A stretch of 64,000 bases of DNA, from the NCBI RefSeq assembly GCF_023078275.1, contig NC_062987.1, positions 19,887,772 to 19,951,771 on the forward strand, in the 5' to 3' direction. The translations under genes and the position numbers were made by a program. Below are positions 1-10,324 of this stretch, one piece after another. Position 1 is the stretch's first letter, and every line of letters starts with the position of its first letter. The DNA is from Leguminivora glycinivorella (Eukaryota; Arthropoda; Insecta; Lepidoptera; Tortricidae). The notes beneath the pieces are model-generated. The model was not told where the DNA came from. It was given only the letters and a program-made list of their open reading frames with translations, and did not search any database.

Positions 1-1866
1 TATTACTGTCCAATTGACCGAAAAAAAAAATACTACCATATTTTAATTACGACTTGAAAACCACAAAAAAACATTTAAGTATAGACATAGACATAGACAT
101 AGAATGGCTTTATTTAATATCACAAATTTCACAATGTTACAATGTTAAAATTAAAATAATTAGGTCAAACATGGATAAAGTTTACTTTAACTTAATTAGG
201 TAAAAACATCATTAGCCATGTTGATCTATAGATTGTCTGCGCATGACGTAAATCGAATTGAACACAAAATTTTCTGACATTTAAGTTATGAGGCATAAAG
301 TTCATCATGTCAGTGATTGACTCGGCATGAACTTAAGTTAGGTTCTATGACGTCACTACACGTCTGACAGCGTTTTCGGTGGCCAAAGTTAAAATAAATA
401 TTACACACATTTTTAATCGAAAATACGTAGCCACCATACACCTTTAATATCCAAAATCTATAAAATTGGTTTCTTATGTCAAATACTACAGGAAACAATC
501 ACTTTTTGTGCCAAATTCGATAAGAGTCTAGTAGCGTATTGTGTTTGGTCATAAAATATATGTATTTGTTACCATAATGTTTATTTTAAGTTTAGTTATA
601 GTATTGTATACTGTATGAAATATTCTACATAATGTTATATTAAGTTCGTATTTGGGCTGCCAGCCTAGTAAGGTATTAGTATTAGTGCATGTGAAGTCAG
701 TTAAATATCTAGATATTTCACACTTCAAGGAATGCGTCCAATTAGTGCAAATCCTGTAACGGAATACACAATCCGTTTCCGCTTGACGTATGCTCCGATG
801 TTCATTTTGATGAAATGTAATCCTGTTGTGGCAGGACTGGCAGTTAGCTGCTTATACAGTGTGTGTATTCCATACGGGCGAATATTTTAATAACGATTAA
901 TATCGGATCTAAGCAGCCTAACTACATTGTTTTTTTTTGAATAGATGAGATTTTTTTTCATACATAATAATTCAGAACGCCCACTTCCACATTAATTAGC
1001 GTACCTACCTATCTGTCATGTGACAGATGACGTTTATGTCATATGACATTAAGTTGGACGGCATTGCCGCTTGGTAAGATTAAAAAAAAAGTTACTCTTA
1101 ATTAAATAACACTTTTTAACAAAATGATTATCCTGTACGGTTCCTATGATCAGATTCTTTAACTGAATCCACACGCTGCATAACATCGATGCTGGCAATT
1201 AATGTCATTAGGGACAAATACCTACTTGTGAGGAAAGCCAAAACAAAATTTACTAAAAATCATAGCTCATTATTTTTATTTATAAAGACGATTTTTTATA
1301 AGCTTTTATTCAACTTGCTCAAGATAGAAAGGCGTGGAAGGATCTTGTGGAGGCCCTATGCACCTATGGGGTGCCCTTGGACGATCAACAACAACAATTC
1401 AACTTGCCTTGTTAGTATGTTAGTGTGCGTCAAAACGTAGAAGCTTTTGACCCACTTCCCGGTTTCAGATTGAGCTGAAATTTTGCACACATATGTAAAT
1501 CACCTGACAATGCAATATTATGGTATCATGCAGCTGATATGATGATAAAGCAGAAAGGTGGTCATAGAAACTCTGTCATGAAACGTCGTATCCCCATCGA
1601 ATAAGGGGTTTTCAGAAACGTCTCGGAGAGCAGTAGATGACTGTTGAAAGAAAGATCCAGTCGGCGATAAAAACTTGTGCCAAAAATAAAAAAAATGCAA
1701 AAAAGTTATTTAAGTAGATTTATGCTTTTGAAATATTCATATTTGGCTCTGCTGGCTCGGTTACCTCTGGAAACTATGAGAGAGGACGTGACGTGGGAAG
1801 AGTATAATTATGTGGCTAACATTCTTTTTGGTCAGACTGTAGCGTAATTATATTCCTACAGTACAG
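1..1866. other. AT-rich intergenic DNA, no gene seen
   Basis: No open frame here shows a recognisable domain or codon bias. Short tandem TAGACA units at about 82-105 followed by GAATGGCTTTATTTAA look like the reversed 3' tail of a non-LTR retrotransposon. A short dispersed-repeat fragment lies near 1440-1520. Otherwise I see nothing specific. Confidence 0.6.
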
Positions 1867-2052
1867 TACAGTCGAGTTCAGAAATATGTGTACATTTTTG
1901 ACATCATTGCAACGAGTTCAGCACGGGTAGCATGGTCGCGCGATAGACGATAAAATATCAGGCCGTCCCTATCGCACTATTACTAAGTGCGATAGGGACG
2001 GCCAGGCCCTGCCAGGAGAAGAAATGTATACATATTTATGAACTCGACTGTA
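1867..2052. mobile_element. MITE with 28-29 bp terminal inverted repeats and an inner perfect hairpin
   Basis: The ends read TACAGTCGAGTTCA on the left and the reverse complement on the right. They continue as inverted repeats for about 28 bp with two or three mismatches (1867-1895 against 2024-2052). Inside, 1961-1977 and 1987-2003 are perfect 17-bp reverse complements separated by a 9-nt loop. No coding capacity is present. The flanks are consistent with a TA target duplication, which would suggest a Tc1/mariner-type MITE; that assignment is inference. Confidence 0.75.
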
Positions 2053-2274
2053 GGTACATTAACCAGTCCATCAAATCTGTAGCTATTCCTGATAAAGAAT
2101 TCACCAACATATCGTCATGTACACTTGTATCTTCTACCAATTTGAATTCAAGGCCACTGTGGAACTTTTTCTTAATAAACTTCAAAGTGACTTCTATGGC
2201 AAATGAAGCACGGTGTCAATAAAACAGGGTTCTAGCAAACTGGTTGACCGTATATACAAATCCCCCGGGTCCAT

Positions 2275-2862
2275 ATTGGCTCATATAAAATTATTTGTTA
2301 TAAAATTATTGTTTATACCGATTTGTGCTCCGAATGATCATTTCTCATAATTTTACTTATCATAATTTTATTTCATTATTATCAATAGTACTACTATCAC
2401 TGTTCATAATAATCATTTAGCCGAAAATTTTTAATCATAATTTTGTGTTTAAGAAAATGATTTATCATAAAATTATTTTAAAAGTTTTGGGGAAGTTCTA
2501 TGAAAAACTTGTGCCATTTATAGAAACGCGCCTGGAGCTTTTACAGTGACATATACAATTTACATTAAAAAGTCGTTTTTGGTTTGCTCACGGTCAACCT
2601 AACACGCTCCTCCTCGCTACGCTCGTCGTCGCACCTAACTGGACTGTCACATGTGATTTCTGTTCTGTTAACAATCATATAACGATAAATTATATTACTC
2701 GTAATCGTTGTGATCAATAAGTATATAAACATAAACATTAGTATAAAATTTATTTATGATGAATGACATTATGAACATAAGTCATTCGAAGTTACGATAG
2801 TTATGAACATAAAATTGTTATAAATAATGATCGTTATAATGTAAAATTGTATGAGAAACATT
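2275..2862. repeat. Quasi-periodic word element A with conserved core
   Basis: Two flanks (about 2275-2490 and 2650-2862) consist of degenerate 15-16-nt units carrying the word CATAATTTTA or TATAAAATTATT. They surround a non-periodic core (about 2570-2645). The core contains, in reverse orientation, GTTAGGTGCGACGACGAGCG followed by TAGCGAGGAGGAGCGTGTTA. The same core occurs at 34148-34205 in element C with different flank words. No ORF. I do not recognise the family. Confidence 0.6.
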
Positions 2863-2924
2863 TTCGGACTACCAATAATCTACATACCAATTTTATATGA
2901 ACTTTGGCGCACCCAAATCCCCCT

Positions 2925-2995
2925 CTTAATACGGGTAAGCGGGTACCCTTTCTCCCGTGGGTGTCGTAAAAATCGACTGTGGTATATGGGTTCAA
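2925..2995. mobile_element. SINE-like fragment (CCCGTGGGTGTCG family)
   Basis: The stretch with CCCTTTCTCCCGTGGGTGTC and AAATCGACTGTGGTATATGG matches, in reverse orientation, the right part of the repeat at 5252-5495. It is a short decayed piece lying between quasi-periodic elements A and B. A further decayed piece lies at about 48518-48572. Confidence 0.6.
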
Positions 2996-3097
2996 TTGTG
3001 ATGTGGTCGATGAATTATCAATCTGTTACTGCAATATTACAATCTCGTTTTCTTTCAACCTTTTACTTAATAGGCGTCATTGTCTTACAGAATAATG

Positions 3098-4046
3098 TGT
3101 ACTATGCGGGATACCCCCATTTGCCAGAATTTCATTTGCCATAATTTTATTTGCCATCCTATTCAACAATCATAATATTGTTTCTCATAACATCTTATGC
3201 CATAATCATTGTTTACTATATTAATCTAGTGCCAGAAACTTTGTTTCCCATAAAGTCAGTTTCCATAATGTCATTTGTCAGAATCATCGAAATCCGTAAT
3301 TACCACATTCCATACCATCATTTGTCATACAAATTAGCGTCCAGAAAAGTCAATTTCCATAATGTGCTTTGGCAGAATCGAAAACTACTATAATAGGTAC
3401 TAGAAGGACTAGAGAATGAAACTGCTATCAGAAAGTACGTTAGGTTAGGTTAGAACTGTGACCCCCTGGAAAATGAAACTGCTATCAGAAAGTAGGTTAG
3501 GTTAGGTTAGAACTGTGAACCTCTGGAAAAGGAAACTGCTTGAAAAGTAGGTTAGGTTAGGTTAGAACTGTGACCCCCCGGAAAATGAAAATACTATCAG
3601 ACAGTATGTTAGGTTAGGTTAGAACTGCGACCCCCTGGAAAATGAAACTGCTATCAGAAAGTAGGTTAGGTTATGTTAGAACTGTGACCCCCTGGAGAAT
3701 GAAACTGCTGGAAAAGTAGGTTAGGTTAGGTTAGAACTGTGACCCCTGGAAAATGAAACTGCTATCAGAAAGTAGGTTAGGTTAGGTAATAATATGGGCA
3801 ACAATTAATATGGCAATAATTGCTTATGGCGTTTGAATATTCTATGAAACCATATTATTGCACTTAATAATATGGCTAACAAATAGTATGCCATTGTATG
3901 ATTATGGAAGGTAATATTCGGATAAACAACGAGTATGTCATATGATTTTTATGGTAAACAAATCATTCGGGCAAATGAAATTCAGGCAAGTTAGATTCGG
4001 GCAAATGAATATTATGTTAAATGACTGTCGGGCAAACAATAGACAA
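3098..4046. repeat. Quasi-periodic word element B
   Basis: The left flank (about 3098-3400) is made of 15-16-nt units built on ATTTGCCATAAT, TTTCCCATAAAG and TTTGTCAGAATC. The right flank (about 3787-4046) is built on ATATGGCAATAAT and TTCGGGCAAATGAA. The centre is occupied by a tandem array with TTAGG words (listed separately). The architecture is that of elements A and C, but the central block differs. No coding potential. Confidence 0.55.
3413..3787. repeat. Tandem array, seven units of about 50-58 bp, with GTTAGGTTAGGTTAG
   Basis: Seven copies of a unit reading GTTAGGTTAGGTTAGAACTG, then GACCCCCTGGAAAATGAAAC, then a short variable segment. Units differ by a few substitutions and by an 8-bp deletion in some copies. 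TTAGG is the insect telomere word, but only two to three words occur per unit and they alternate with unique sequence. This is therefore an interstitial minisatellite, not a telomere. Confidence 0.85.
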
Positions 4047-4600
4047 CCGTACTAGGGTGATTCTCCGAGACCCTAATTTTCAATGTCCGGAGGCTTATTT
4101 CACTGAAAACTTTAGTTTAAAATCCTGTTTTTTTTTTCAGAGATACTTTATATCTCTAGTCGACTGGGACATCGATTAGCTTTAGTATAAGGTCATTGTA
4201 ATTTTTTATATTAAAAAAATATATCCGTTATTCTTACTACTCTGTCGTGTCCGTTCTCCATTTTTCTCTAAACATGTGATGATAACTTCAATTCAGTCAA
4301 CTTAACGAATATTTTGATTGAGTACATGGATACATTATCAGTTACTATATTACTAAAATTTAACAAGTATTTTTTTATCTATAATTTTGTATTTAAAATT
4401 TAGGAAATAAGAGATGTCCGCGACAAAATTCTTATTTCTCTGGTGCGGGTTTTATTCGCCTGTATCGTAAACGTATTGAAGATTGTAGACAAACTTCCCC
4501 CCGCGGGGAATAATCAGTCGCGCTCGGAACGTGGTACGAGGTGGAAGTGTCGGCTGTTGCACGTGGCTCCGGAATTACGAAGGTAAATATTTTATTCCTC

Positions 4601-5011
4601 TGTCCGTGGTTCAGGTATCATTCTTATTACTCTGTTCGATTTTTTGGGATTTGTGTAACTTTTAAAAATGTACTTTTTTGCTTAATTAATTGCTTTACGT
4701 ACTATCTATTCATATTATTAACGACAGCCGCGTTGTATATACACATTATGAATCATTGGTTTTTTTTTCGATAATTTCTTATTCCTCTGTCCCTTATTCC
4801 TATGGATTCCTATGGGTTCAGGTATCATTCTTATTACTCTGTTCGATTTTTTGGGATTTGTGTAACTTTTAAAAATGTACTTTTTTGCTTAATTAATTGC
4901 TTTACGTACTATCTATTCATATTATTAACGAAGCCGCGTTGTATATACACATTATGAATCATTGGTTTTTTTTCGATAATTTCTTATTCCTCTGTCCCTT
5001 ATTCCTATGGA
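4601..5011. repeat. Tandem duplication of about 205 bp inside the TIR element
   Basis: The block starting TTCAGGTATCATTCTTATTA and ending CCCTTATTCCTATGG occurs twice in a row (about 4601-4805 and 4809-5011) with only a few differences, for example GACAGCC against GAAGCC. The near-identity indicates a recent duplication. Confidence 0.85.
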
Positions 5012-5251
5012 TTGTGGACAACGGAATAAGAATTTTCTAAATTTTTCTTGTTTTTCTTAACTGACTTTCAAAAAGAAGAGTAGTTATCTTGATAACTATA
5101 GGATAACTACTCTTCACTTGTGATTTCCTATATTTAAAAGTACCTTAATAAAAAAAACTTAGATCTTTTTAAAAATATTAATAAAAAAATTTAGATCTTT
5201 TTAGCACCTAGTGCATTTACAGTCTGAATGTTATTAATAAAAATAACATGC

Positions 5252-5495
5252 ATACATACATACAATCACGCCTGTATCCCATAAAGGGGTAGGCAGAACA
5301 CATGAAACTACTGAAGCTTCAGTGCCACTCTTGGCAAATAAGGGGTTGAAAGAAAACGAAACTGTGACATTGCAGTGACAGGTTGCCAGCCTCTCGCCTA
5401 CGCCACAATTTAACCCATATCCCATAGTCGCCTTCTACGACACCCACGGGAAGAAAGGGGGTGGTGAAATTCTTTACCCGTCACCACACAGGCTA
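5252..5495. mobile_element. SINE-like repeat (ACAATCACGCCTGTATCCC family)
   Basis: It contains the phrases CACGCCTGTATCCCATAAAG, GGGGTAGGCAGAACACATGA and CCTTCTACGACACCCACGGG, which I recognise as a very common lepidopteran short repeat. A second partial copy is at 63034-63150 and fragments are at 2925-2995 and about 48518-48572. It lies inside the 4053-5830 element, so it is the younger insertion. Confidence 0.7.
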
Positions 5496-5870
5496 ATAAA
5501 AATAAATATAAAAATATTCTAGAATAATTTTTGATAGTTTTGTGAACAAAAGTACAATATATAATTTATAAATATACGGTTTTTTAACATTTTTGTTAAC
5601 CTATCCTGACTTATCTTATTCCTCTGGGCCTAAATTTCTTATTCCTCTGGACCAAAAAGTTAAAATGAATTTATTTTATGAATGAGTTCACAAAAATATG
5701 GGCCAAAACCATAGTTATGTCTAAAAATAAATCTATTTTCACAAGAGTATGTCCTTATTGGTCAAATTTCAAAAATAAAAAAGGACAGAGGAATAAGACA
5801 AAAATCGCTGTCTCGTAGAATGACCCACTATGCAGCCAAAATAATCCATTATAATTTTTTTTATTATTAT

Positions 5871-6417
5871 AAAAAAACCGGCCAAGAGCGTGTCGGGCCA
5901 CGCTCAGTGTAGGGTTCCGTAGTTTTCCGTATTTTTCTCAAAAACTACTAAACCTATCAAGTTCAAAATAATTTTCCTAGAAATTATTTATAAAGTTCTA
6001 CTTTTGTGATTTTTTTCATATTTTTTAAACATATGGTTCAAAAGTTAGAGGGGGGGACGCACTTTTTTTTTCCTTTAGGAGCGATTATTTCCGAAAATAT
6101 TAATATTATCAAAAAACGATGTAAGTAAACCCTTATTAATTTTTAAATACCTATTCAACAATATATCACACATTAGGGTTGGAATGAAAACAAATATTAG
6201 CCCCCACTTTACATGTAGGGAGAGTACCCTAATAAAACATTTTTTTCCATTTTTTATTTTTGCACTTTGTTGGCGTGATTGATATACATATTGGTACCAA
6301 GTTTCAGCTTTCTAGTGCAAACGGTTACTGAGATTATCCGCGGACGGACGGACGGACGGACGGACAGACAGACAGACATGGCGAAACTATAAGGGTTCCT
6401 AGTTGACTACGGAACAG
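5871..6417 (+). repeat. Dispersed repeat K (ACCGGCCAAGAGCGTG ... GACTACGGAACCC)
   Basis: It begins ACCGGCCAAGAGCGTGTCGG and ends with a GGAC/CAGA microsatellite, GGCGAAACTATAAGGGTTCC and TAGTTGACTACGGAA. Other copies: 15171-15404 (internally deleted), 28214-29626 (reverse, interrupted) and 8233-8347 (3' end only). This is a common non-coding lepidopteran repeat. The copy is broken at GACTACGGAAC by the LINE that follows. Confidence 0.8.
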
Positions 6418-8232
6418 TTGTTACAGGGCCCCCGAATGAAATTAAAGAGTTAGTAGACAAAAACGGAAACAGCATAAAAGATCCTTTTAAGATGGCACAA
6501 CAATTTAACGATTTTTATACCACTATAGCAGGAAAAATAACATGTAACTTGAAAGTTAGTGCAGAGGAATCCAAAAAATATCTGAATTCTGTTAATAAGC
6601 CAAACAGGAAAATATGTTTCGGACTAGTAACTTTAAAAGAACTTCACACGATAATAATAAAAATAAAGAACAAAACGTCGAAAGACATACAGGGCATGGA
6701 TACCAGAATATTGAAGATTATAAGATATAATGACAACATCATGGAATTACTACTATTTGTCCTGAATAGCTGCATGAAGGAAGGGACATTTCCAGAAGTA
6801 CTGAAAACCGGCAGAGTCGTACCTATTTTTAAGAAAGGGACACATAATGACCCAAGTAATTATAGACCAGTGTGCGTGTTACCTGTTTTCTCAAAGGTCT
6901 GAGAAGCGGTTCTAAAAAACAGAATAATGGATTTCTTCGAACAAAACGATCTTTTCTCGCACCACCAATATGGCTTCAGAAAAGGCAAGTCGACAGCCAT
7001 GGTTATAAGAAGAGTCGTGGATTTTGCACTAGAGTCTATGGATGGGTCGCAGAAATGCGCTAGCATGTTTTGCGACCTATCTAAGGCATTTGACTGTATA
7101 CGGCATGATATTCTTCTTTGTAAACTGCACCACTATGGTTTTGACGACATAGCATTAAAAATGATGACCAGTTACATGCAAAATCGAACGCAAGTGGTTG
7201 AAGTTCGAAAAAATATGTCATCCCCCGAACTGAATGAAATTGGCGTACCCCAAGGTTCCATTTTGGGCCCAGTACTATTCTTGATTTATGTCAACGACTT
7301 GCCTTCGAATATGCCGGATTGGGCGCAGATCACTCTCTTTGCAGATGATACGCATATTGGGGTCAGACACAAAGACCAATCATCAATGGAAAGACACCTA
7401 CGATGCATTACCGACATTTTACACAAATGGTTTGAATGTAATAGCATTGTACTAAATGAAAATAAAAGCACATTTGTAAACTACAAAACGATTTCAAGAA
7501 ATACGAATATAACAACCACTTTTGAGTATACTCACAATACATGTTTCTTAGGATATGAAATTGACAGCAAACTAACACATAGCATACATATTGATAAAGT
7601 CTGTAATAAACTAGCATCAGCCAATTACGCATTGTTGAAACTAAAGCCCCTAGTTAACTTAAGAACTTTAAAAACTGTTTACTATGCTCATGTACAAAGT
7701 CTACTTGCTTATGCAATTACAATACGGGGAAATGCTGTAGATATAAATCGGGTACTGATCCTACAAAAACGCTCAATCAGAATAATATGTGGGGTAAATT
7801 GGCGCATATCGGCGAGGTCTTACTTTTTGAAGCTTAAAATAATGACGGTCGTATCACTGTACATATACAACTCTGTGTTAGAAATTCATAACAAATCAAA
7901 TACTTTACTTAAGCGTTCGGATTGTCACAATTATAATACGAGGAACAATAGCAAGCTAATACTTCCCTTTCTTAAATTGAAAAAATGCCAAAAACAGGGA
8001 ATTTTCATAAAAATAAAGCTTTTTAATAAATTGGCCACAAATGTCACAGATTTACCTTTTAATTTATTTAAAAACACAGTAAAAAATTTTTTCCAAAACC
8101 ATGCCTTCTATTCGATAAATGAATACTTATCATTGAATAATAATGTAATTGACGAAATTTGTAAATAGATTATTATTTATTATGATTAATACTAAGCTTA
8201 CTTACTTACATAGTAAAATGTTATAAAATAAA
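6418..8232 (+). mobile_element. 5'-truncated non-LTR retrotransposon (Jockey/CR1 group)
   Basis: The element starts inside ORF2 downstream of the endonuclease and ends in a short AT-rich tail (TTATAAAATAAA) just before 8233. It interrupts dispersed repeat K. The K sequence of 6302-6417 is repeated at 8233-8341, on the far side of the element. The reverse transcriptase frame is open except for one stop codon. Confidence 0.8.
6429..8168 (+). pseudogene. LINE ORF2 reverse transcriptase with one in-frame stop
   Basis: A single frame runs from at least 6429 to the TAG at 8166-8168, broken only by TGA at 6900-6902 (after FSKV, where related elements continue FEKVL). RT landmarks are VVPIFKKGTHNDPSNYRP, LSKAFDCIRHD, GVPQGSILGP and the catalytic LFADDTHIG near 7345. 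The C-terminus has the HNYNTRNN-type motif seen in Jockey/CR1-like elements. The apurinic endonuclease part is absent (5' truncation). The single stop suggests a fairly young but dead copy. No ATG is assigned because the true start is lost. Confidence 0.85.
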
Positions 8233-8347
8233 TTTCAGTATTCTAGTGCTAACGGTTACTGAGATTATCCGCGGACGGACGGACGGACGGACGGACAGAC
8301 AGACATGGCGAAACTATAAGGGTTCCTAGTTGACTACGGAACCCTAA
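8233..8347 (+). repeat. 3' end of dispersed repeat K, duplicated beside the LINE
   Basis: It repeats the sequence of 6302-6417 (TTTCAG, TTCTAGTGC, ACGGTTACTGAGATTATCCG, GGAC/CAGA microsatellite, GACTACGGAA). It continues into CCCTAAAAA, the normal K terminus, which is missing on the left side of the LINE. Confidence 0.8.
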
Positions 8348-8349
8348 AA

Positions 8350-8505
8350 ATGGGCTTACTCTTGGCCACAGACTAGCCGAAGGCAAAGACGTGGCCTACG
8401 ATGGAGAGAGCTCGCCCAGAAGATGCCTGTTCACCCTTGATTTGAAGGTTGCCGGGTTATATGAGCTCGGAAATATAGCCGCCGGCAAGGATTTTCATAC
8501 AAATA
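8350..8505 (+). repeat. Fragment of the TGGCCTACGATGGA dispersed repeat
   Basis: Contains TTACTCTTGGCCACAGACTA, AAGACGTGGCCTACGATGGA and CCCAGAAGATGCCTGTTCAC. The same sequence recurs at 17726-17903 and, truncated, at 24770-24840. It is probably a retrotransposon-derived piece. It has no ORF. Confidence 0.7.
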
Positions 8506-8850
8506 ACTCATAAAAATTAGTACAAATAATACAATGATTGGCATTATTATATTATCATAGATTAATATATATTCCATTCCATTTCGTGTAGTCTGATAAA
8601 CTAATTAATTAATAATCATATTTGATGTTCATTTGTTATAGTCCAGTGGGTGAAATGGTTATATTTTCCATGATAATTTATTGAACGATTCAATGAACTG
8701 GTCACAGATATCATTGTGACTGCGAGTGGTAGGTAATAATAGAAATGTGAATGTAACATACCTAAAAGTACATATCCAGTTTTCTCTTTTTTTTTGTTAT
8801 ACTCGTACTGTGAATACTGAGGCGCCGGCTTTTGAACTTCAGTTTTAATA
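8506..8850. other. AT-rich DNA, nothing recognised
   Basis: No ORF with domain similarity, no clear repeat structure and no splice-like organisation was seen. Confidence 0.5.
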
Positions 8851-8854
8851 ACCT

Positions 8855-9098
8855 AACCGCAAAATTAAAATTTTGAAAAAACCCTCGACCACGACATAGT
8901 TGACCGATTTTCATGAAACATGGCTAAGAACACTCCCGACTAACTCAGCTTTCAGACAAAAAAACTAAATCTAAATCGGTTCTTCCGTTCGGGAGCGACG
9001 TTACGATGCCACAGACAGACATACACACAGACAGACAGACAGACAGACACGTCAAACTTATAACACCCCGTCGTTTTTGCGTCGGGGGTTAAAAATAG
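8855..9098. repeat. CAGA-microsatellite dispersed repeat
   Basis: Conserved phrases AAAATTAAAATTTTGAAAAA, CCGATTTTCATGAAACATGG, CTAAATCTAAATCGGTTC and TTTTTGCGTCGGGGGTTAAA enclose a CACA/CAGA tract. Other copies: 25470-25560 (partial), 26200-26395 and 26840-27000 (reverse), 26630-26730 (CAGA part), 55380-55547 and 63255-63505. Confidence 0.75.
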
Positions 9099-9679
9099 TG
9101 CTGTATTCGACGACAATACAATTTTCTTGAGGATTCCGAGGTACTTACGTTTTTTTATACTACGTCGGTGGCAAACAAGTATACGGCCCGCCTGATGTAA
9201 AGCGGTCACCGTAACCTATGGACGCCTGCAACTCAAACAGTGTCACATGCGCGTTGCCACCCCATTAGAAACTTGTACACTCCCTTTTTCTGTGTTAAGT
9301 ACATAGCAAAAAGGAGTGTACAAGTTCCAAGGAGGGTTCGGGTTGCCGACGACTCAAAGGACAATAGACGGAACAAGTTAGTTCCGTAAGTCCTCCCGTC
9401 ATCAGCACACCGCACCCTCGTTGAGCTCTGGCAGCCTTACTCACCGGCAGGAACACAACACTATGAGTAGGGTCTAGTGCTATTTGGCTGCGGTCTTCTG
9501 TAAGGCGGAGGTACTACCCCAGTTGGACTCTGCTCTAGATTCGAGCGAGACGATATCCGCTGTGCTGTGCCCTACCACACAAAGGTTACGTTACGTTAAA
9601 CGTTACGTTACGTTACGTTTTTTTCTTAGACTTTATCTGCCTATACATAGTTATATATGTCGACGATACAATATTACTT

Positions 9680-10075
9680 TTTCAGTACAGATGGTGTTTT
9701 TTTTATGCACTAGTGCGAGAAGTGGTTCATTATATGCCCGGTCGAAACTTCGGAGGCTCATCTGTGGGTGCGTAGCCGAATGACACAAACGCTCACGAAA
9801 CGAAGCGCTCGTAATATCTATCTCTATCGCTCGTGCGTATTGGCGCGACAGAGCCAGACTAACTGGCGCGGCGTTTCGTTTTCGTTTGGCGTCGGAGAAA
9901 TGCCATTCGGCTACGCACGCTGTACTGAAAAACGTCGTACGATACACGTGCGAAAAGGAAATTCGTAACTCGTGTCGATTTAAAACACTCCCTTCGGTCG
10001 TGTTTTAATTTATCGCCACTCGTTTCGAACTTCCTTTTTTTGCGCACTTGCATCGTAATGTACTATTTATCTCGT
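9680..10075. mobile_element. Foldback repeat F, copy 1, with a nested MITE
   Basis: It contains CAGTACAGATGGTG, TGCACTAGTGCGAGAAGTGG, GTCGTACGATACACGTGCG and AAACACTCCCTTCGGTCGTG. The right part is a long imperfect hairpin closed over CTCCCTTCGGTC. The GTAGCC MITE at 9766-9919 splits the phrase CATCTGT/ACTGAAAAACG, which is uninterrupted at 55820-55850 in reverse. Confidence 0.7.
9766..9919. mobile_element. MITE family H (GTAGCCGAATG TIRs), copy 1
   Basis: The TIR GTGCGTAGCCGAATG on the left is matched by CATTCGGCTACGCAC on the right. The inner region has TCTATCTCTATCGCTC and GCGACAGAGCCAGACT. CTGT flanks both ends (9762-9765 and 9920-9923), consistent with a 4-5 bp target duplication. Other copies: about 22985-23060 plus 23676-23760, 27729-27863, 34658-34809, 55181-55334 and 63783-63948. 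Confidence 0.8.
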
Positions 10076-10324
10076 GCTACCGTCTATATATCGTAACCGC
10101 CGACCGCAAGGCTGGTATGACGCGTAACGTATCGGGTTTGCCGAGACATAAACTGCTGTTAACATGTCCAATGGTGGAAGGACACATAGTGCATTACAGG
10201 CCGGGAAATTGTATTGCCGGCTCTATGTGGGAAACGGGTAAGGAATAGTAGATTACTAGGCCAGTAAAGAAAGAAATGTCTCAGATAGATCACACGCAAT
10301 ATGACAAACATATGATCTGAGGCT

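Larger units (their letters stand above)
4053..5830. mobile_element. Non-autonomous DNA element with about 20-bp imperfect TIRs
   Basis: The left end TAGGGTGATTCTCCGAGAC (4053-4071) pairs with the right end at 5810-5830, whose reverse complement is TAGTGGGTCATTCTACGAGAC-like. The word CTTATTCCTCTGTCC recurs through the body in one orientation. Near the right end (5782-5799) it appears inverted as GGACAGAGGAATAAGAC. The element carries an internal tandem duplication and a nested SINE. No transposase ORF is visible. The superfamily is not assigned. Confidence 0.55.

Noticed and set aside
3413..3787. Telomere or CRISPR-like array because of regular TTAGG-containing repeats
   Set aside because: Units are imperfect and mostly non-telomeric, there are no spacers and no cas genes, and the host is eukaryotic. 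It is an interstitial minisatellite.
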